A stretch of 23,625 nucleotides of DNA from contig PEXO01000359.1 of assembly GCA_002779045.1 (NCBI GenBank), positions 1 through 23,625 on the forward strand, read 5' to 3'. Below are positions 7,760 through 15,734 of the stretch, piece after piece. The first letter of the stretch is position 1, and each line of letters begins with the position of its first letter. The notes under the pieces were generated by a model. That model saw only the letters and a list, made by a program, of their open reading frames with translations, ran no database searches and was not told where the DNA came from. The stretch is from Elusimicrobia bacterium CG08_land_8_20_14_0_20_59_10 (GTDB lineage Bacteria; Elusimicrobiota; Elusimicrobia; Elusimicrobiales; UBA9959). The position numbers were made by a program, and so were the translations under genes.

Positions 7760-9058
7760 CTATCTCGGGAGGTCGCGGCCCTGCGCCCATTCCAGCCGTA
7801 CCCTGGCAATAAGCTGCCGGTAAACGGCCTGCAGGCAGCCCCGCTCCATCTCGGAAACGGCCCTGATAGCGCGCAGTTCCGACAGCGGAGTCCGCGCGGA
7901 GGAGGCGGCGGTCTTATAATCTTCTTTGAGGCGCTCCAGTTCGTCCTTCCTTTTTTCCGCCTCGTCCTGCTCGAAAAGCGCCTCTTTGTGCGCGGCCAGT
8001 ATCTCGAAGCGTATCTTATCCTGCAGTTCCACGCGCTTAAGCTCGCCCTGGCGCTGCTGGGCTTTGCGCTGCCTCACCTGCGTCCAGATATCGTAGGAAA
8101 GCGGGAAATGGATCGCCAGTGAGGCCACCCAGTTGTCGGAACGCTCCGCGCTGTCGGTCAGAGCGGAGGGCTTATACGCGTTAGCGTCGTAACTTGCGCC
8201 GAGGTATATGGTGGGGTTGCGGCGCACCAGGGCCATACTTACCGCTATATCGTCCATCTGCGCCTTGTACATCTCGCTCTTCAGGTCCGGGCGGGACTCC
8301 ATGGCTGTCACAAGGTTTTGGGAAACGCCGTCGGTGACCGGCAGGAGCTCCAGTTCCCCTTCTATCTTCAGCCTGTAGCCGGGCTCGCGGTTTATCAGCC
8401 GCAGCAGTTCGGCCATGGCGCTGTCCAGCTCGCTGGCGGAGGCGCGTACCCGGGCCGAAAGGCCGGCCAGCAGCGCGCGGGCCTCTATGGCCTCCAGGGG
8501 GTCCTTCAGCGCGTCCGGGTCCAGCGCCGCAGCCCGGGCCAGCCATTCTTCGGCCGCCTTCTTCAGGCGCCTGCGGTAGAGCACCTTGTAAAAGGATCTC
8601 TTAGCGGCCATGGCCGCGTCGCTCCTGGCGGTCTCGTAATTGACCTTGGCCTGGTTGCTGGCGGTCTTGGCCAGCTTAAGCGTATTGTCGTTCTTACCGC
8701 CGGCATAAAGCGGCTGCAGGGCGGCCACGCGCAACGTATAGAAGCTGTTTGAAATGGCGGGGTCCAGGTAGCGCTCATCCATTTCAGGGCCCAGCACCGA
8801 CGGGTAGGACAGGTTCGCGCGGCTGGCCGTGCCGGAAAGGCTGAACTGCGGCAGCGACATGAACCTGGCTTCCTTCACCCGCTGCTTCGCGATTATTATA
8901 TCCTGCTCGGCGGCCAGCGCGGCGGGATTGCTTCCCACCGCCATCTGCACCGCCTCGTCCAGCGTCAGCGCCCCGTTATCGGGCAGGGCACGCGCGCACG
9001 GCGCGACCGCCAGAAGGGATAAAGCCGCGAGAAGAGGAATGAGCGTGGAATTGCGCAT
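7760..9058 (-). CDS. TolC-family outer membrane efflux protein
   Basis: A 432-residue protein with a signal peptide (about 1-24), then the OEP repeat layout. LTLDEAVQMAVGSNPAALAA (about 31-50) is the typical first-repeat opening, followed by a long coiled-coil region and barrel-type strands such as FYTLRVAALQPLY-AGGK. The second half repeats the pattern: SRPDLKSEMYKAQMDDIAV, then a strand segment IYLGASYDANAY, then a second coil. TolC proteins form trimeric outer-membrane ducts for efflux pumps or type I secretion. No inner-membrane pump or adaptor gene is in the window, so its partner must be elsewhere or it has another role. It starts 9 nt after the HAMP gene ends. Confidence 0.93.
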   Translation of the reverse strand: MRNSTLIPLLAALSLLAVAPCARALPDNGALTLDEAVQMAVGSNPAALAAEQDIIIAKQRVKEARFMSLPQFSLSGTASRANLSYPSVLGPEMDERYLDPAISNSFYTLRVAALQPLYAGGKNDNTLKLAKTASNQAKVNYETARSDAAMAAKRSFYKVLYRRRLKKAAEEWLARAAALDPDALKDPLEAIEARALLAGLSARVRASASELDSAMAELLRLINREPGYRLKIEGELELLPVTDGVSQNLVTAMESRPDLKSEMYKAQMDDIAVSMALVRRNPTIYLGASYDANAYKPSALTDSAERSDNWVASLAIHFPLSYDIWTQVRQRKAQQRQGELKRVELQDKIRFEILAAHKEALFEQDEAEKRKDELERLKEDYKTAASSARTPLSELRAIRAVSEMERGCLQAVYRQLIARVRLEWAQGRDLPR

Positions 9059-9067
9059 GTGCCGCCG

Positions 9068-9610
9068 TCAGAGCTTGAACTGCGGCATTATCTCCCGCAC
9101 CTTCGCGGCCAGCGCGTCGGCCTTGTCCTTCAGGCCGGCTTCGGCGGCTTCTGAGCGGAACTTCTCGTATTCCTTCGCCGTCTCGTGCATCGCGCCCGCC
9201 ATGTTGTTGAAATGGTCCTGCAGGTCCGTAAGCTGATCGCCCTGGCGCAGGTAAACGCGGTGAGTCAGGTCGCCCTCGGCCACCACGGAGCAGCTTTTTT
9301 CGAACTTGAAGATGGGGCCGGCCATGCGGTGGGAGACCACTGCGGACATTATCAGCACGATGCCGAGATACATCAGCACCTTTATGGCGAAGAGCGGGAC
9401 CATCGCGCCCAATTCCTGCAGCATGGGCTGCATCATCGGGTGCTCGTTCACCACTTTGGAGACGGTCCAGAGCACGTCGAGGCCCACCACGATGAAGGCC
9501 AGCAGCACGCTGGCGAAGATAAGCGCCATATAGCGGTACTGCAGATGTTTTTTTATCAGTATAGTCTTGCGCTGGAACTGCGCGGGTTTACTTTGCGTAT
9601 TATCTGTCAT
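9068..9610 (-). CDS. Two-helix membrane protein with HAMP domain, no output domain
   Basis: The 180-residue protein has a short cytoplasmic N-terminus, TM1 (about 28-50), an extracytoplasmic loop of only 20 residues, TM2 (about 71-92), then a HAMP linker (about 93-142). The HAMP part contains the conserved AGPI turn, VAEGDLTHRV and GDQLTDLQDHFNNMA. About 38 mostly helical residues follow, and the protein then stops. HAMP normally passes signals to a kinase, cyclase or chemoreceptor domain, and none is fused here. It may act on a separate partner. GAGGAG before the ATG is a good Shine-Dalgarno. It is the first gene of the cluster running to dapA. Confidence 0.85.
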   Translation of the reverse strand: MTDNTQSKPAQFQRKTILIKKHLQYRYMALIFASVLLAFIVVGLDVLWTVSKVVNEHPMMQPMLQELGAMVPLFAIKVLMYLGIVLIMSAVVSHRMAGPIFKFEKSCSVVAEGDLTHRVYLRQGDQLTDLQDHFNNMAGAMHETAKEYEKFRSEAAEAGLKDKADALAAKVREIMPQFKL

Positions 9611-9628
9611 AAAGCTCCTCGGCTAACT

Positions 9629-9705
9629 GTCAGGAGTCGGGGGTCCAGGGTCAGGGGGCAGATAAGTCCTTGATTTCCACTGACTCCCGGCCCCGGACTC
9701 CCGAC
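9629..9705. terminator. Imperfect 26-bp inverted repeat between pfp and the HAMP cluster
   Basis: Arms 9629-9654 and 9680-9705 pair at 20 of 26 positions around a 25-nt loop. Both arms are built from GGAGTC/GGGGTC words. It sits directly after the phosphofructokinase stop, in the only gap above 100 bp of the minus-strand run from dnaE to dapA. There is no T-run, so it is not a classical intrinsic terminator; it may be an attenuating hairpin or a mobile intergenic repeat. Confidence 0.4.
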
Positions 9706-9718
9706 TCTCGCCTGTATC

Positions 9719-10759
9719 CTAGAACAGCAACCCCATCAGGTCGAACCATTCTTTATCCACGGTCTTAAGCTGGCCCGTGGCCTTTTCCAGCGGCACGCCC
9801 ACGAACTTATTGCCGACAAGCGCGCTCATGGTGCCGAACTGGCCGGTATGGACCAGCTCCGCGGCCTTAAGACCAACGCGTGTGGCCAGCATACGGTCGA
9901 AAAGCGTCGGGGCTCCGCCGCGCTGCATGTGGCCTATCACGGCGTTGCGCGTCTCTATGCCCGTGTTCTTCTCTATGAACGAGGCGATATGCTCACCCAT
10001 GCCCCGGTCCTTCAGTATGCGGTGACCGAACTGGTCCAGCTGATGCTTGATATTATCCTCTCCCGCGGCCGGAAGTTCGGCCGCCTCGCTGGTGACCACC
10101 AGCGCGAAACGCTTGCGGGCATAGGCGTCCTTTATCTTCTTCAGCATGGCGGCGGTATCTATCTGGCGCTCGGGGATGCAGACGAAGTCGGCGGCGGTGG
10201 CTATGGCGGTGTAAAGAGCCACCCAGCCGGCGTGGCGGCCCATCACCTCCAGCACCATCACGCGGTGATGACTGGCCCCGGTGTCCAGCAGCGCCTGGGA
10301 CGCTTCCATGGCGCGCGTGACGGAAGTGTCGAAGCCGAAGGTATAATCGGTCACGCTCAGGTCATTGTCCATCGTCTTGGGCACGCCCACCAGATTAAGC
10401 TTATGTTCCTTGTAAAGCCTGGTGGCTACGCCCAGCGTGTCGTCTCCGCCCATGGCCACCAGCGCGTAAAGGTCCAGCTTTTTAAAAGTCTCCAGGCACT
10501 TTTTTAAGTTCTCGTCGCTATCCTGCTTGAAGGGATTGGTGCGGGAGGTGCCGAGCATCGTGCCGCCTTTCATGATGATATATTCCGTTATCTCGCGACT
10601 CAGCGGCGTGGTGGTGCCTTCTATGAGCCCTTTCCAGCCGTCGGTGATGCCGACACATTCGTAACCGTACTTTTCGGCCGCGTAAACACAGCCGCGTATG
10701 GCGGGGTTAAGCCCCGGGCAGTCTCCGCCGCCGGTCAGTATCCCTATCTTCTTTTTCAT
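9719..10759 (-). CDS. pfp: 6-phosphofructokinase with PPi-dependent active-site signature
   Basis: Phosphofructokinase phosphorylates fructose 6-phosphate to the 1,6-bisphosphate in glycolysis. This 346-residue protein has GGGDCPGLN (10-18), GTSRTNPF (70-77), GGDDT (104-108), PKTMDND (127-133) and EVMGRHAGW. In the family, GGDG with PGTIDND marks ATP enzymes, while GGDD with PKT(I/M)DND marks pyrophosphate enzymes: the second Asp blocks the ATP alpha-phosphate site and the Lys binds PPi. This protein has the PPi residues (D107, K128), so it probably uses pyrophosphate reversibly. The ATG at 10759 follows GGAGGAGG by 5 nt; an ATG 15 nt upstream overlaps that Shine-Dalgarno and is less likely. 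It follows the putative barrel gene by 46 bp. Confidence 0.95.
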   Translation of the reverse strand: MKKKIGILTGGGDCPGLNPAIRGCVYAAEKYGYECVGITDGWKGLIEGTTTPLSREITEYIIMKGGTMLGTSRTNPFKQDSDENLKKCLETFKKLDLYALVAMGGDDTLGVATRLYKEHKLNLVGVPKTMDNDLSVTDYTFGFDTSVTRAMEASQALLDTGASHHRVMVLEVMGRHAGWVALYTAIATAADFVCIPERQIDTAAMLKKIKDAYARKRFALVVTSEAAELPAAGEDNIKHQLDQFGHRILKDRGMGEHIASFIEKNTGIETRNAVIGHMQRGGAPTLFDRMLATRVGLKAAELVHTGQFGTMSALVGNKFVGVPLEKATGQLKTVDKEWFDLMGLLF

Positions 10760-10805
10760 AATTTCCTCCTCCATAAAAAGCGAATCTCTTCTCTCTGCCG
10801 TCCGC

Positions 10806-11555
10806 CTAAAAGTTCGTATTGTACCTCATCTGCACTATGCGCTCCGATTTGCGCGAAACACCGGGAGCAAATTCCCCGCTGCGCCCTATTTCGCGCAGAG
10901 CCATATCCAACCGGAAGTACGGCGTTATATAAACGCGCATACCGGCGTTGAGGCGGGTGGGGTCGTCGCTATGGAACAGGCTGTCATATTCCAGTATGAA
11001 CGACACCTTATCCTCCAGCGTATAGTTGGCGCCCAGGAAGCCGAAGAAATAGTTGTTGTCAAAATCCGGGATATTGAAGCCGCCGTGCAGCATCAGGTTG
11101 GAGATACCGACCTCCTTCGAACCCACCAGGTACAGACCCTTACCCTTTTCGTAGTACTTCCTGGCACCGGGGTTATAATAGTAACCCTGGCTGTCATAGC
11201 CCAGGGCCATGGCCGGCAAATAGTAACCTCCGTCGTCAAAACGGAACTTCACCTGTATCTCGGGGCGGCGCATCCGTATGGGCGAATCGGAGCCTATAAG
11301 CTTGTCCACGGTCATCGAGACGCCGAGGTTCAGGCGCTCCATAACGCCGAAATTAAGTCCGCCCAGAACCCCCCCGTCGTTATAGAAGCGGGTCTTAAGC
11401 TGGAAACCGCCGTAATCCAGTATTCCCGCCGTCGGGACGTCTATCAGTTCGATGTCGGGCATAATCATGACTTCGCCCGTATCCTTCTCCGCCAGGGCCG
11501 GCGCCGCAGAGGCCGCCAGCAGCGTTAAGACCAGAAGTGCGCTTATCTTTTTCAT
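10806..11555 (-). CDS. Putative outer-membrane beta-barrel protein, unknown function
   Basis: The 249-residue protein has a signal peptide (1-22, cut after ALA). The mature part is rich in alternating aromatic/hydrophobic strands (FQLKTRFYNDGG, YYLPAMALGYDSQGYYY, FFGFLGANYTLEDKVSFILE, RLDMALREIG) and ends in phenylalanine (MRYNTNF), the usual C-terminal signal for BAM-assembled barrels. I do not recognise a named family; the build suggests a small barrel of 10-12 strands. The ATG at 11555 is preceded by an AAGGAAGGTGG purine run; an in-frame TTG lies one codon upstream. It sits between the response regulator and the phosphofructokinase, a mixed context that does not reveal its job. Confidence 0.75.
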   Translation of the reverse strand: MKKISALLVLTLLAASAAPALAEKDTGEVMIMPDIELIDVPTAGILDYGGFQLKTRFYNDGGVLGGLNFGVMERLNLGVSMTVDKLIGSDSPIRMRRPEIQVKFRFDDGGYYLPAMALGYDSQGYYYNPGARKYYEKGKGLYLVGSKEVGISNLMLHGGFNIPDFDNNYFFGFLGANYTLEDKVSFILEYDSLFHSDDPTRLNAGMRVYITPYFRLDMALREIGRSGEFAPGVSRKSERIVQMRYNTNF

Positions 11556-11592
11556 CAATCCACCTTCCTTGAAGTAATTGCCGGTTAAAAAA

Positions 11593-11967
11593 TCAAATCG
11601 CCAGCGCCGCCTTTATCTTCGCTTCCAGGTCCTCCAGCGTGAACGGTTTCTGTAGCGCGTCGCAGGCGCCGCTCAGCAGCGCTATTCCCCTTTCGCTGGC
11701 CACGTCGCGCGACGTCATAATTATTATCTTGGGCGATTCGGCGCCGTACCGCTCGGAGATCTCGCTGGCCACATGGTAGCCGTCGATATAGGGCATCATC
11801 ACGTCCAGCAGCACCAGGTCGAACTTCTCGGCCGAGGCCTTCTGCAGCGCGTCCTTGCCGTTAACCGTGATGGTCACGTCATAGCCGGCCTTCCTGAAGT
11901 AGGTTTCCAGCAGGTCCGAGATATCCGGATCGTCGTCGGCAATTAAAATCCGCTTTCCACCTTCCAT
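11593..11967 (-). CDS. Stand-alone receiver (CheY-like) response regulator
   Basis: A single receiver domain of 124 residues. It has the acidic pocket DDD (11-13), phospho-acceptor D55 in LLDVMMP, switch T85 in IIIMTS, and K107 in KPF. There is no DNA-binding or enzymatic output, so it would act through protein contacts, as CheY or Spo0F do. No histidine kinase is in the window. It overlaps the end of dnaE by 25 bp, with a GGGGGAC ribosome-binding site inside dnaE, so its translation is probably coupled to the replicase. That is an unusual partner for a receiver protein. Confidence 0.93.
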   Translation of the reverse strand: MEGGKRILIADDDPDISDLLETYFRKAGYDVTITVNGKDALQKASAEKFDLVLLDVMMPYIDGYHVASEISERYGAESPKIIIMTSRDVASERGIALLSGACDALQKPFTLEDLEAKIKAALAI

Positions 11968-14900
11968 GTCTTGTCCCCCAGCAGTTTTTCTATTTCCCGC
12001 AGCAGCGCGTCGCTAAGCCCCACACGCTCCGTGGTCTCTATCATGAACATATTGCGGCCCTTGACGTCCACCCGGAAGTAGACCGGGCACATGCCGTGGC
12101 TTTTACCCAGCGCCGACTTCAGCTCGTGCAGCTGTTTCTCGTCGAAGAGTATGCCCTCCGGCAGGGTTATCACCAGGCCCCGCGCCCATTTATTCATCGC
12201 GTCGAAAAGACCGTACGCCTCCTCGGCTATGAGCTCGAAGTTCTCCGCGCCGAAATCCGATTTCTGCACCTTGCCGGTCACCACCACCACCTTGTTCAGC
12301 CCGAGCTGTGAAGCGTAAAGCTTGTATTTCCTGGGGAACAGGCAGACCCCGAGATTGCCCGTGAGGTCCTCCACTTCGAACTTGGCCATGGCGTCGCCCT
12401 TCTTGGTCTGGATATTCTTGAACTGCGACACTATGCCGGCTACGCGAACCATCTCGCCTTCGGCGAAACCGCCGGCCAGCACTTTATCCGCCTGGGCATT
12501 AGCCACCATGGAAAGGTGCCGGCGATAACTGTTGAGGGGGTGGCCTGAAAAATAAAAGCCGAGCACCTCGCGCTCGAACTTGAGGATGGCATGCTCGCTC
12601 ATCACGGCGGCGGCCTTCTTCTCTTCTCCGAAAAGCATGCTCTGGTTAACGTCGCGGGAGCCCTTAGCGTCCCCGCAGAAAGAATCCACCGACTCCACCG
12701 CGCGGGTACGGGAGAGCTCCGGCTTCGGGGCCGGGTAGAAGCAGTCGAAAGCCGCGCCGCGGGCCAGGGACTCCAGCACGCGCTTATTGAGCTGCTTGGA
12801 GTCAACGCGCAGCGTGAATTCCTCAAAGGACCGGAACGGCCCGTTCCTGTCGCGCTCCGCTACCATGGAGTCCACCACGCCCTCCCCCACGTTCTTCACC
12901 GCCGTGAGGGCGAAGCGGATAGCCGGTTTGCCCTGGAGTTCTTCTATCGAAAATTTCTTATAGGAGCGGTTCACGCTGGGCCCGAGTATGCCTATATCCA
13001 TGTCCTGCGCTTCGCCTATATAGGTGACCAGCTTGTTCTCCTTGTCCTCGGAGCCTATCGGGCTGTGCCCGATCTCGCTGGTCAGCAGCGCGGCCATGAA
13101 CTCAACCGGGTAATTGGCTTTAAGCCAGGCCGTCTGGTAGGCCACCAGCGCGTAGGCCACGGAGTGGGACTTGTTGAAGCCGTACTCGGCGAACTGCGCC
13201 ATCTGGTCGAAGATCTTAGTGGAGAGCTTGTGGGAGATGTCGCTCTTGGACTTGGCCTGGTCGACGAACTTCTCGCGCATTTTCTCCATGACATCCAGCT
13301 TCTTCTTGCCCATCGCTTTGCGGAAATCGTCGGCCTCGCTCGGCGTGAACTTGGCCAGGCTCTTGGCTATCTCCATGACCTGCTCCTGGTACACCATGGT
13401 GCCGTAGGTGTCCTTCAGGACGGGTTCCAGCAGCGGGTGGTCATAGGTGATCTTCTTGCGGCCGTGCTTGCGCTCCACAAAAGTCTCCAGCATGCCGCTG
13501 TTGATGGGGCCGGGGCGGTAAAGCGCCACCAGGGCGGCAATATCACTGAAGGCCGTAGGCTTGAGGCCCTTCACCAGCCTCTTCATGCCTTCGCTCTCCA
13601 GCTGGAACACGCCGGTCGTCTTGCCTTCGCACAGCAGGTCGAAGGTCTTTTTATCGTCCATCGGTATGGAATAGATGTCGAAATCTTTCTTGCCGGCCAG
13701 GCGAAGGAACTCGCAGGCGGTCTCGATAGTGGTAAGCGTGCGCAGCCCCAGGAAGTCCACCTTGAGCATGCCCAGGCTGCCCAGCATGTTCCCGTCGTAC
13801 TGCGTGGTGATGACTTCCTTGTTATTGCGATTGGCCAGCGGAACATAATCGGTGATGTCGTCCTTGGAAATGACCACGCCGGCGGCGTGCACCCCGGTCT
13901 GGCGGCGCAGGCCCTCCACTTTCATGGCTATGTCGAACATCTTCTTCAGCTTGGGGTCCCGCGCATATTCTTTAAGCTCGTTGACCTCGTTAAGCGCCTT
14001 AAAAAGGGTGGCCTTGGGATCGGCCGGGACCAGCCTGGCTATGGCGTTCACGTCGGAAAGCGGTATCCCCATAACGCGGCCCACATCGCGGATGGCGCTC
14101 TTGGCCTTTATGGTGCCATAGGTGATGATATTGGCCACGCGGCTGGCGCCGTACTTCTCGCGCACGTACTGCACCACCTTCTCGCGGCCGTCGTCGGAAA
14201 AATCTATGTCCAGGTCGGGCATGCTCTTGCGGCCCGGGTTCAGGAAGCGCTCGAAGAGCAGGCCGTTGGGCAGCGGGTCCACGCGGGTGATGTCCAGCGT
14301 ATAGGCCACCAGCGCTCCGGCGCCGGAGCCGCGGCCCGGCCCCACCGGCACGCCTATGCCGCGGCCGTGGTTGATAAAATCCATGACTATCAGGAAGTAG
14401 CTGGAGAAGCCCATCTTCCTGATGGTATCCAGTTCGAACTCCAGACGCTTGCGGTACTCCTCCCCCGCGCCGGGCACCTTCTTCTTGAGCCCCTGCTCGC
14501 AGAGGTCCCTGAGATAATAAAAGTCGCCGTCGCCTTCGGGATGCTTCTCCTTATACGCGGCCGGGATATCGAAGGCGGGCAGATGCAGCTTGCTGGTATC
14601 CACCTTCACATTGCACATGCCGGCTATGCCGAGGGTGTTCTTAATGGATTCGGGAGTATGCGAGAAGAGCTTTATCATCTCCTCCGGGGATTTGTAGTAA
14701 AGCTCATGCGTGGCCATGCGCATCCGGTCGGGGTCGTCCATGCGCGAGCCGGTGGAGATGCAGATATGCGCGTCGTGGGCTTCCCAGTCCTCTTTTTTCT
14801 GGTAATGGCAGTCATTGGTGGCCACCAGCGGTATGCCGGTGCGCTTGGCCACTTCTATCAGGCCGGCCATGGCGGCGGTCTCTTCGGGAATATCGTGGTC

Positions 14901-15455
14901 CATCAGTTCCAGGTAAAAATTGCCTTTGCCCAGGATATCCTGATATTCCATGGCCACTTTGGCGGCCTCGTCCAGGCGGTTCTCGGCGCAGGCGCGGGCT
15001 ATATGGGACTTGAGGCAGCCGGAGAGGCAGATGAGGCCTTCGGCATGTCTGGCAAGGAGTTCGCTGTCTATGCGGGGGTCATGATAGAAGCCTTCCAGGA
15101 AGGCGTTGGAAACCATCTTCATGAGGTTACGGTAGCCGGCGTCGTTCTTTGCCAGCACGGTTATATGGCCGTTGTCGCGGCGGCCGGTGGTCTTGTCGCG
15201 GTCCTTGCGGGAGCCTTTTGCCACGTAGCATTCGCAGCCTATGATAGGTTTGAGTCCGACGGCGTTGGCCATGAAGTAGAAGTCCATGGCGCCGTACATG
15301 TTACCGTGGTCGGTGATGGCCAGCGCATTGCCGGGGCTGGCGGCCAGGCCTTTGAGGAAATCTGAGGGCTGGCCGTGGCCGTCGCTTATGCGCAGCATCC
15401 CGTCGAGCAGCGAGTACTCGGAGTGGTTATGAAGATGTATGAACCCTGTTTGCAT
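11943..15455 (-). CDS. dnaE: DNA polymerase III alpha subunit
   Basis: This is the replicative polymerase catalytic subunit, 1170 residues (E. coli 1160). The N-terminal PHP domain keeps its metal ligands: HLHNH (7-11), TDH (48-50), GCE (73-75), GHITV (96-100), LSGC (144-147) and NDCH (214-217). Palm aspartates are in PDLDIDF (D414, D416, D418 region) and VDFLG (D567). GPGRGSGAGALVAY (372-385) and YQEQVM (689-694) are typical. QSMLF (938-942) fits the internal beta-clamp motif, and an OB fold follows (about 1003-1080). I chose the ATG at 15455 because the family starts a few residues before HLH; the frame is open 34 codons further upstream, but those residues are unlike the family. It leads the minus-strand run. 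Confidence 0.98.
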   Translation of the reverse strand: MQTGFIHLHNHSEYSLLDGMLRISDGHGQPSDFLKGLAASPGNALAITDHGNMYGAMDFYFMANAVGLKPIIGCECYVAKGSRKDRDKTTGRRDNGHITVLAKNDAGYRNLMKMVSNAFLEGFYHDPRIDSELLARHAEGLICLSGCLKSHIARACAENRLDEAAKVAMEYQDILGKGNFYLELMDHDIPEETAAMAGLIEVAKRTGIPLVATNDCHYQKKEDWEAHDAHICISTGSRMDDPDRMRMATHELYYKSPEEMIKLFSHTPESIKNTLGIAGMCNVKVDTSKLHLPAFDIPAAYKEKHPEGDGDFYYLRDLCEQGLKKKVPGAGEEYRKRLEFELDTIRKMGFSSYFLIVMDFINHGRGIGVPVGPGRGSGAGALVAYTLDITRVDPLPNGLLFERFLNPGRKSMPDLDIDFSDDGREKVVQYVREKYGASRVANIITYGTIKAKSAIRDVGRVMGIPLSDVNAIARLVPADPKATLFKALNEVNELKEYARDPKLKKMFDIAMKVEGLRRQTGVHAAGVVISKDDITDYVPLANRNNKEVITTQYDGNMLGSLGMLKVDFLGLRTLTTIETACEFLRLAGKKDFDIYSIPMDDKKTFDLLCEGKTTGVFQLESEGMKRLVKGLKPTAFSDIAALVALYRPGPINSGMLETFVERKHGRKKITYDHPLLEPVLKDTYGTMVYQEQVMEIAKSLAKFTPSEADDFRKAMGKKKLDVMEKMREKFVDQAKSKSDISHKLSTKIFDQMAQFAEYGFNKSHSVAYALVAYQTAWLKANYPVEFMAALLTSEIGHSPIGSEDKENKLVTYIGEAQDMDIGILGPSVNRSYKKFSIEELQGKPAIRFALTAVKNVGEGVVDSMVAERDRNGPFRSFEEFTLRVDSKQLNKRVLESLARGAAFDCFYPAPKPELSRTRAVESVDSFCGDAKGSRDVNQSMLFGEEKKAAAVMSEHAILKFEREVLGFYFSGHPLNSYRRHLSMVANAQADKVLAGGFAEGEMVRVAGIVSQFKNIQTKKGDAMAKFEVEDLTGNLGVCLFPRKYKLYASQLGLNKVVVVTGKVQKSDFGAENFELIAEEAYGLFDAMNKWARGLVITLPEGILFDEKQLHELKSALGKSHGMCPVYFRVDVKGRNMFMIETTERVGLSDALLREIEKLLGDKTWKVESGF

Positions 15456-15500
15456 TAATTCCCGGGCAAACAAAAATCTATGCGGCCCAAAAGCTCCGCA

Positions 15501-15527
15501 GGCTTTAATTATATAAATAATTAAGCC
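15501..15527 (-). promoter_or_regulatory. Predicted dnaE promoter -10 within an AT-rich palindrome
   Basis: On the minus strand TATAAT (15513-15508) lies about 50 nt before the dnaE ATG. It sits in an inverted repeat with arms 15501-15512 and 15517-15527, a 4-nt centre and one bulged base. I see no clear -35. The palindrome could be an operator or a transcript hairpin covering the start of the leader. Confidence 0.45.
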
Positions 15528-15577
15528 CTTGTTGGGTTTCCTTGATGAAAACTGCACTTAATCTGGAATCAGAGCCG

Positions 15578-15711
15578 CGGGTGGAGCGAAGCGACACAAT
15601 ATAGCTGTATCAACAAGAAGCCCAGTCGGGGGTCTACCGCAGGAAACGGATAATCAAAACCTTCCGAAGGCCGAGGCTTGCGCAGCGCCGGGTGGAGCGA
15701 AGCGACACAAT
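15578..15711 (+). repeat. 23-bp direct repeat, two copies 111 bp apart
   Basis: The copies at 15578-15600 and 15689-15711 are identical, with core GGTGGAGCGAAGCGACAC. The second copy follows directly on the dispersed repeat at 15655-15693. The GCGAAGCG motif gives a stem-loop-poor, purine-rich strand. Probably a short interspersed intergenic repeat. Confidence 0.75.
15655..15693 (+). repeat. Dispersed intergenic repeat, copy 2
   Basis: Near-identical to 2112-2150 (33 of the first 36 positions). Here it is joined to the 23-bp direct repeat, so the two may belong to one composite element. Confidence 0.6.
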
Positions 15712-15734
15712 TCAGTGTTCATGCACTGAGGCAG

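Noticed and set aside
12591..15365. 924-codon plus-strand open frame antisense to dnaE
   Set aside because: It mirrors dnaE codon bias in a GC-rich gene; its translation is repetitive His/Gly/Val-rich and matches nothing, while dnaE motifs are all on the other strand.
15456..15557. Upstream start for dnaE adding 34 residues
   Set aside because: The extra residues cross the predicted promoter palindrome and are absent from the family, which begins just before HLH.
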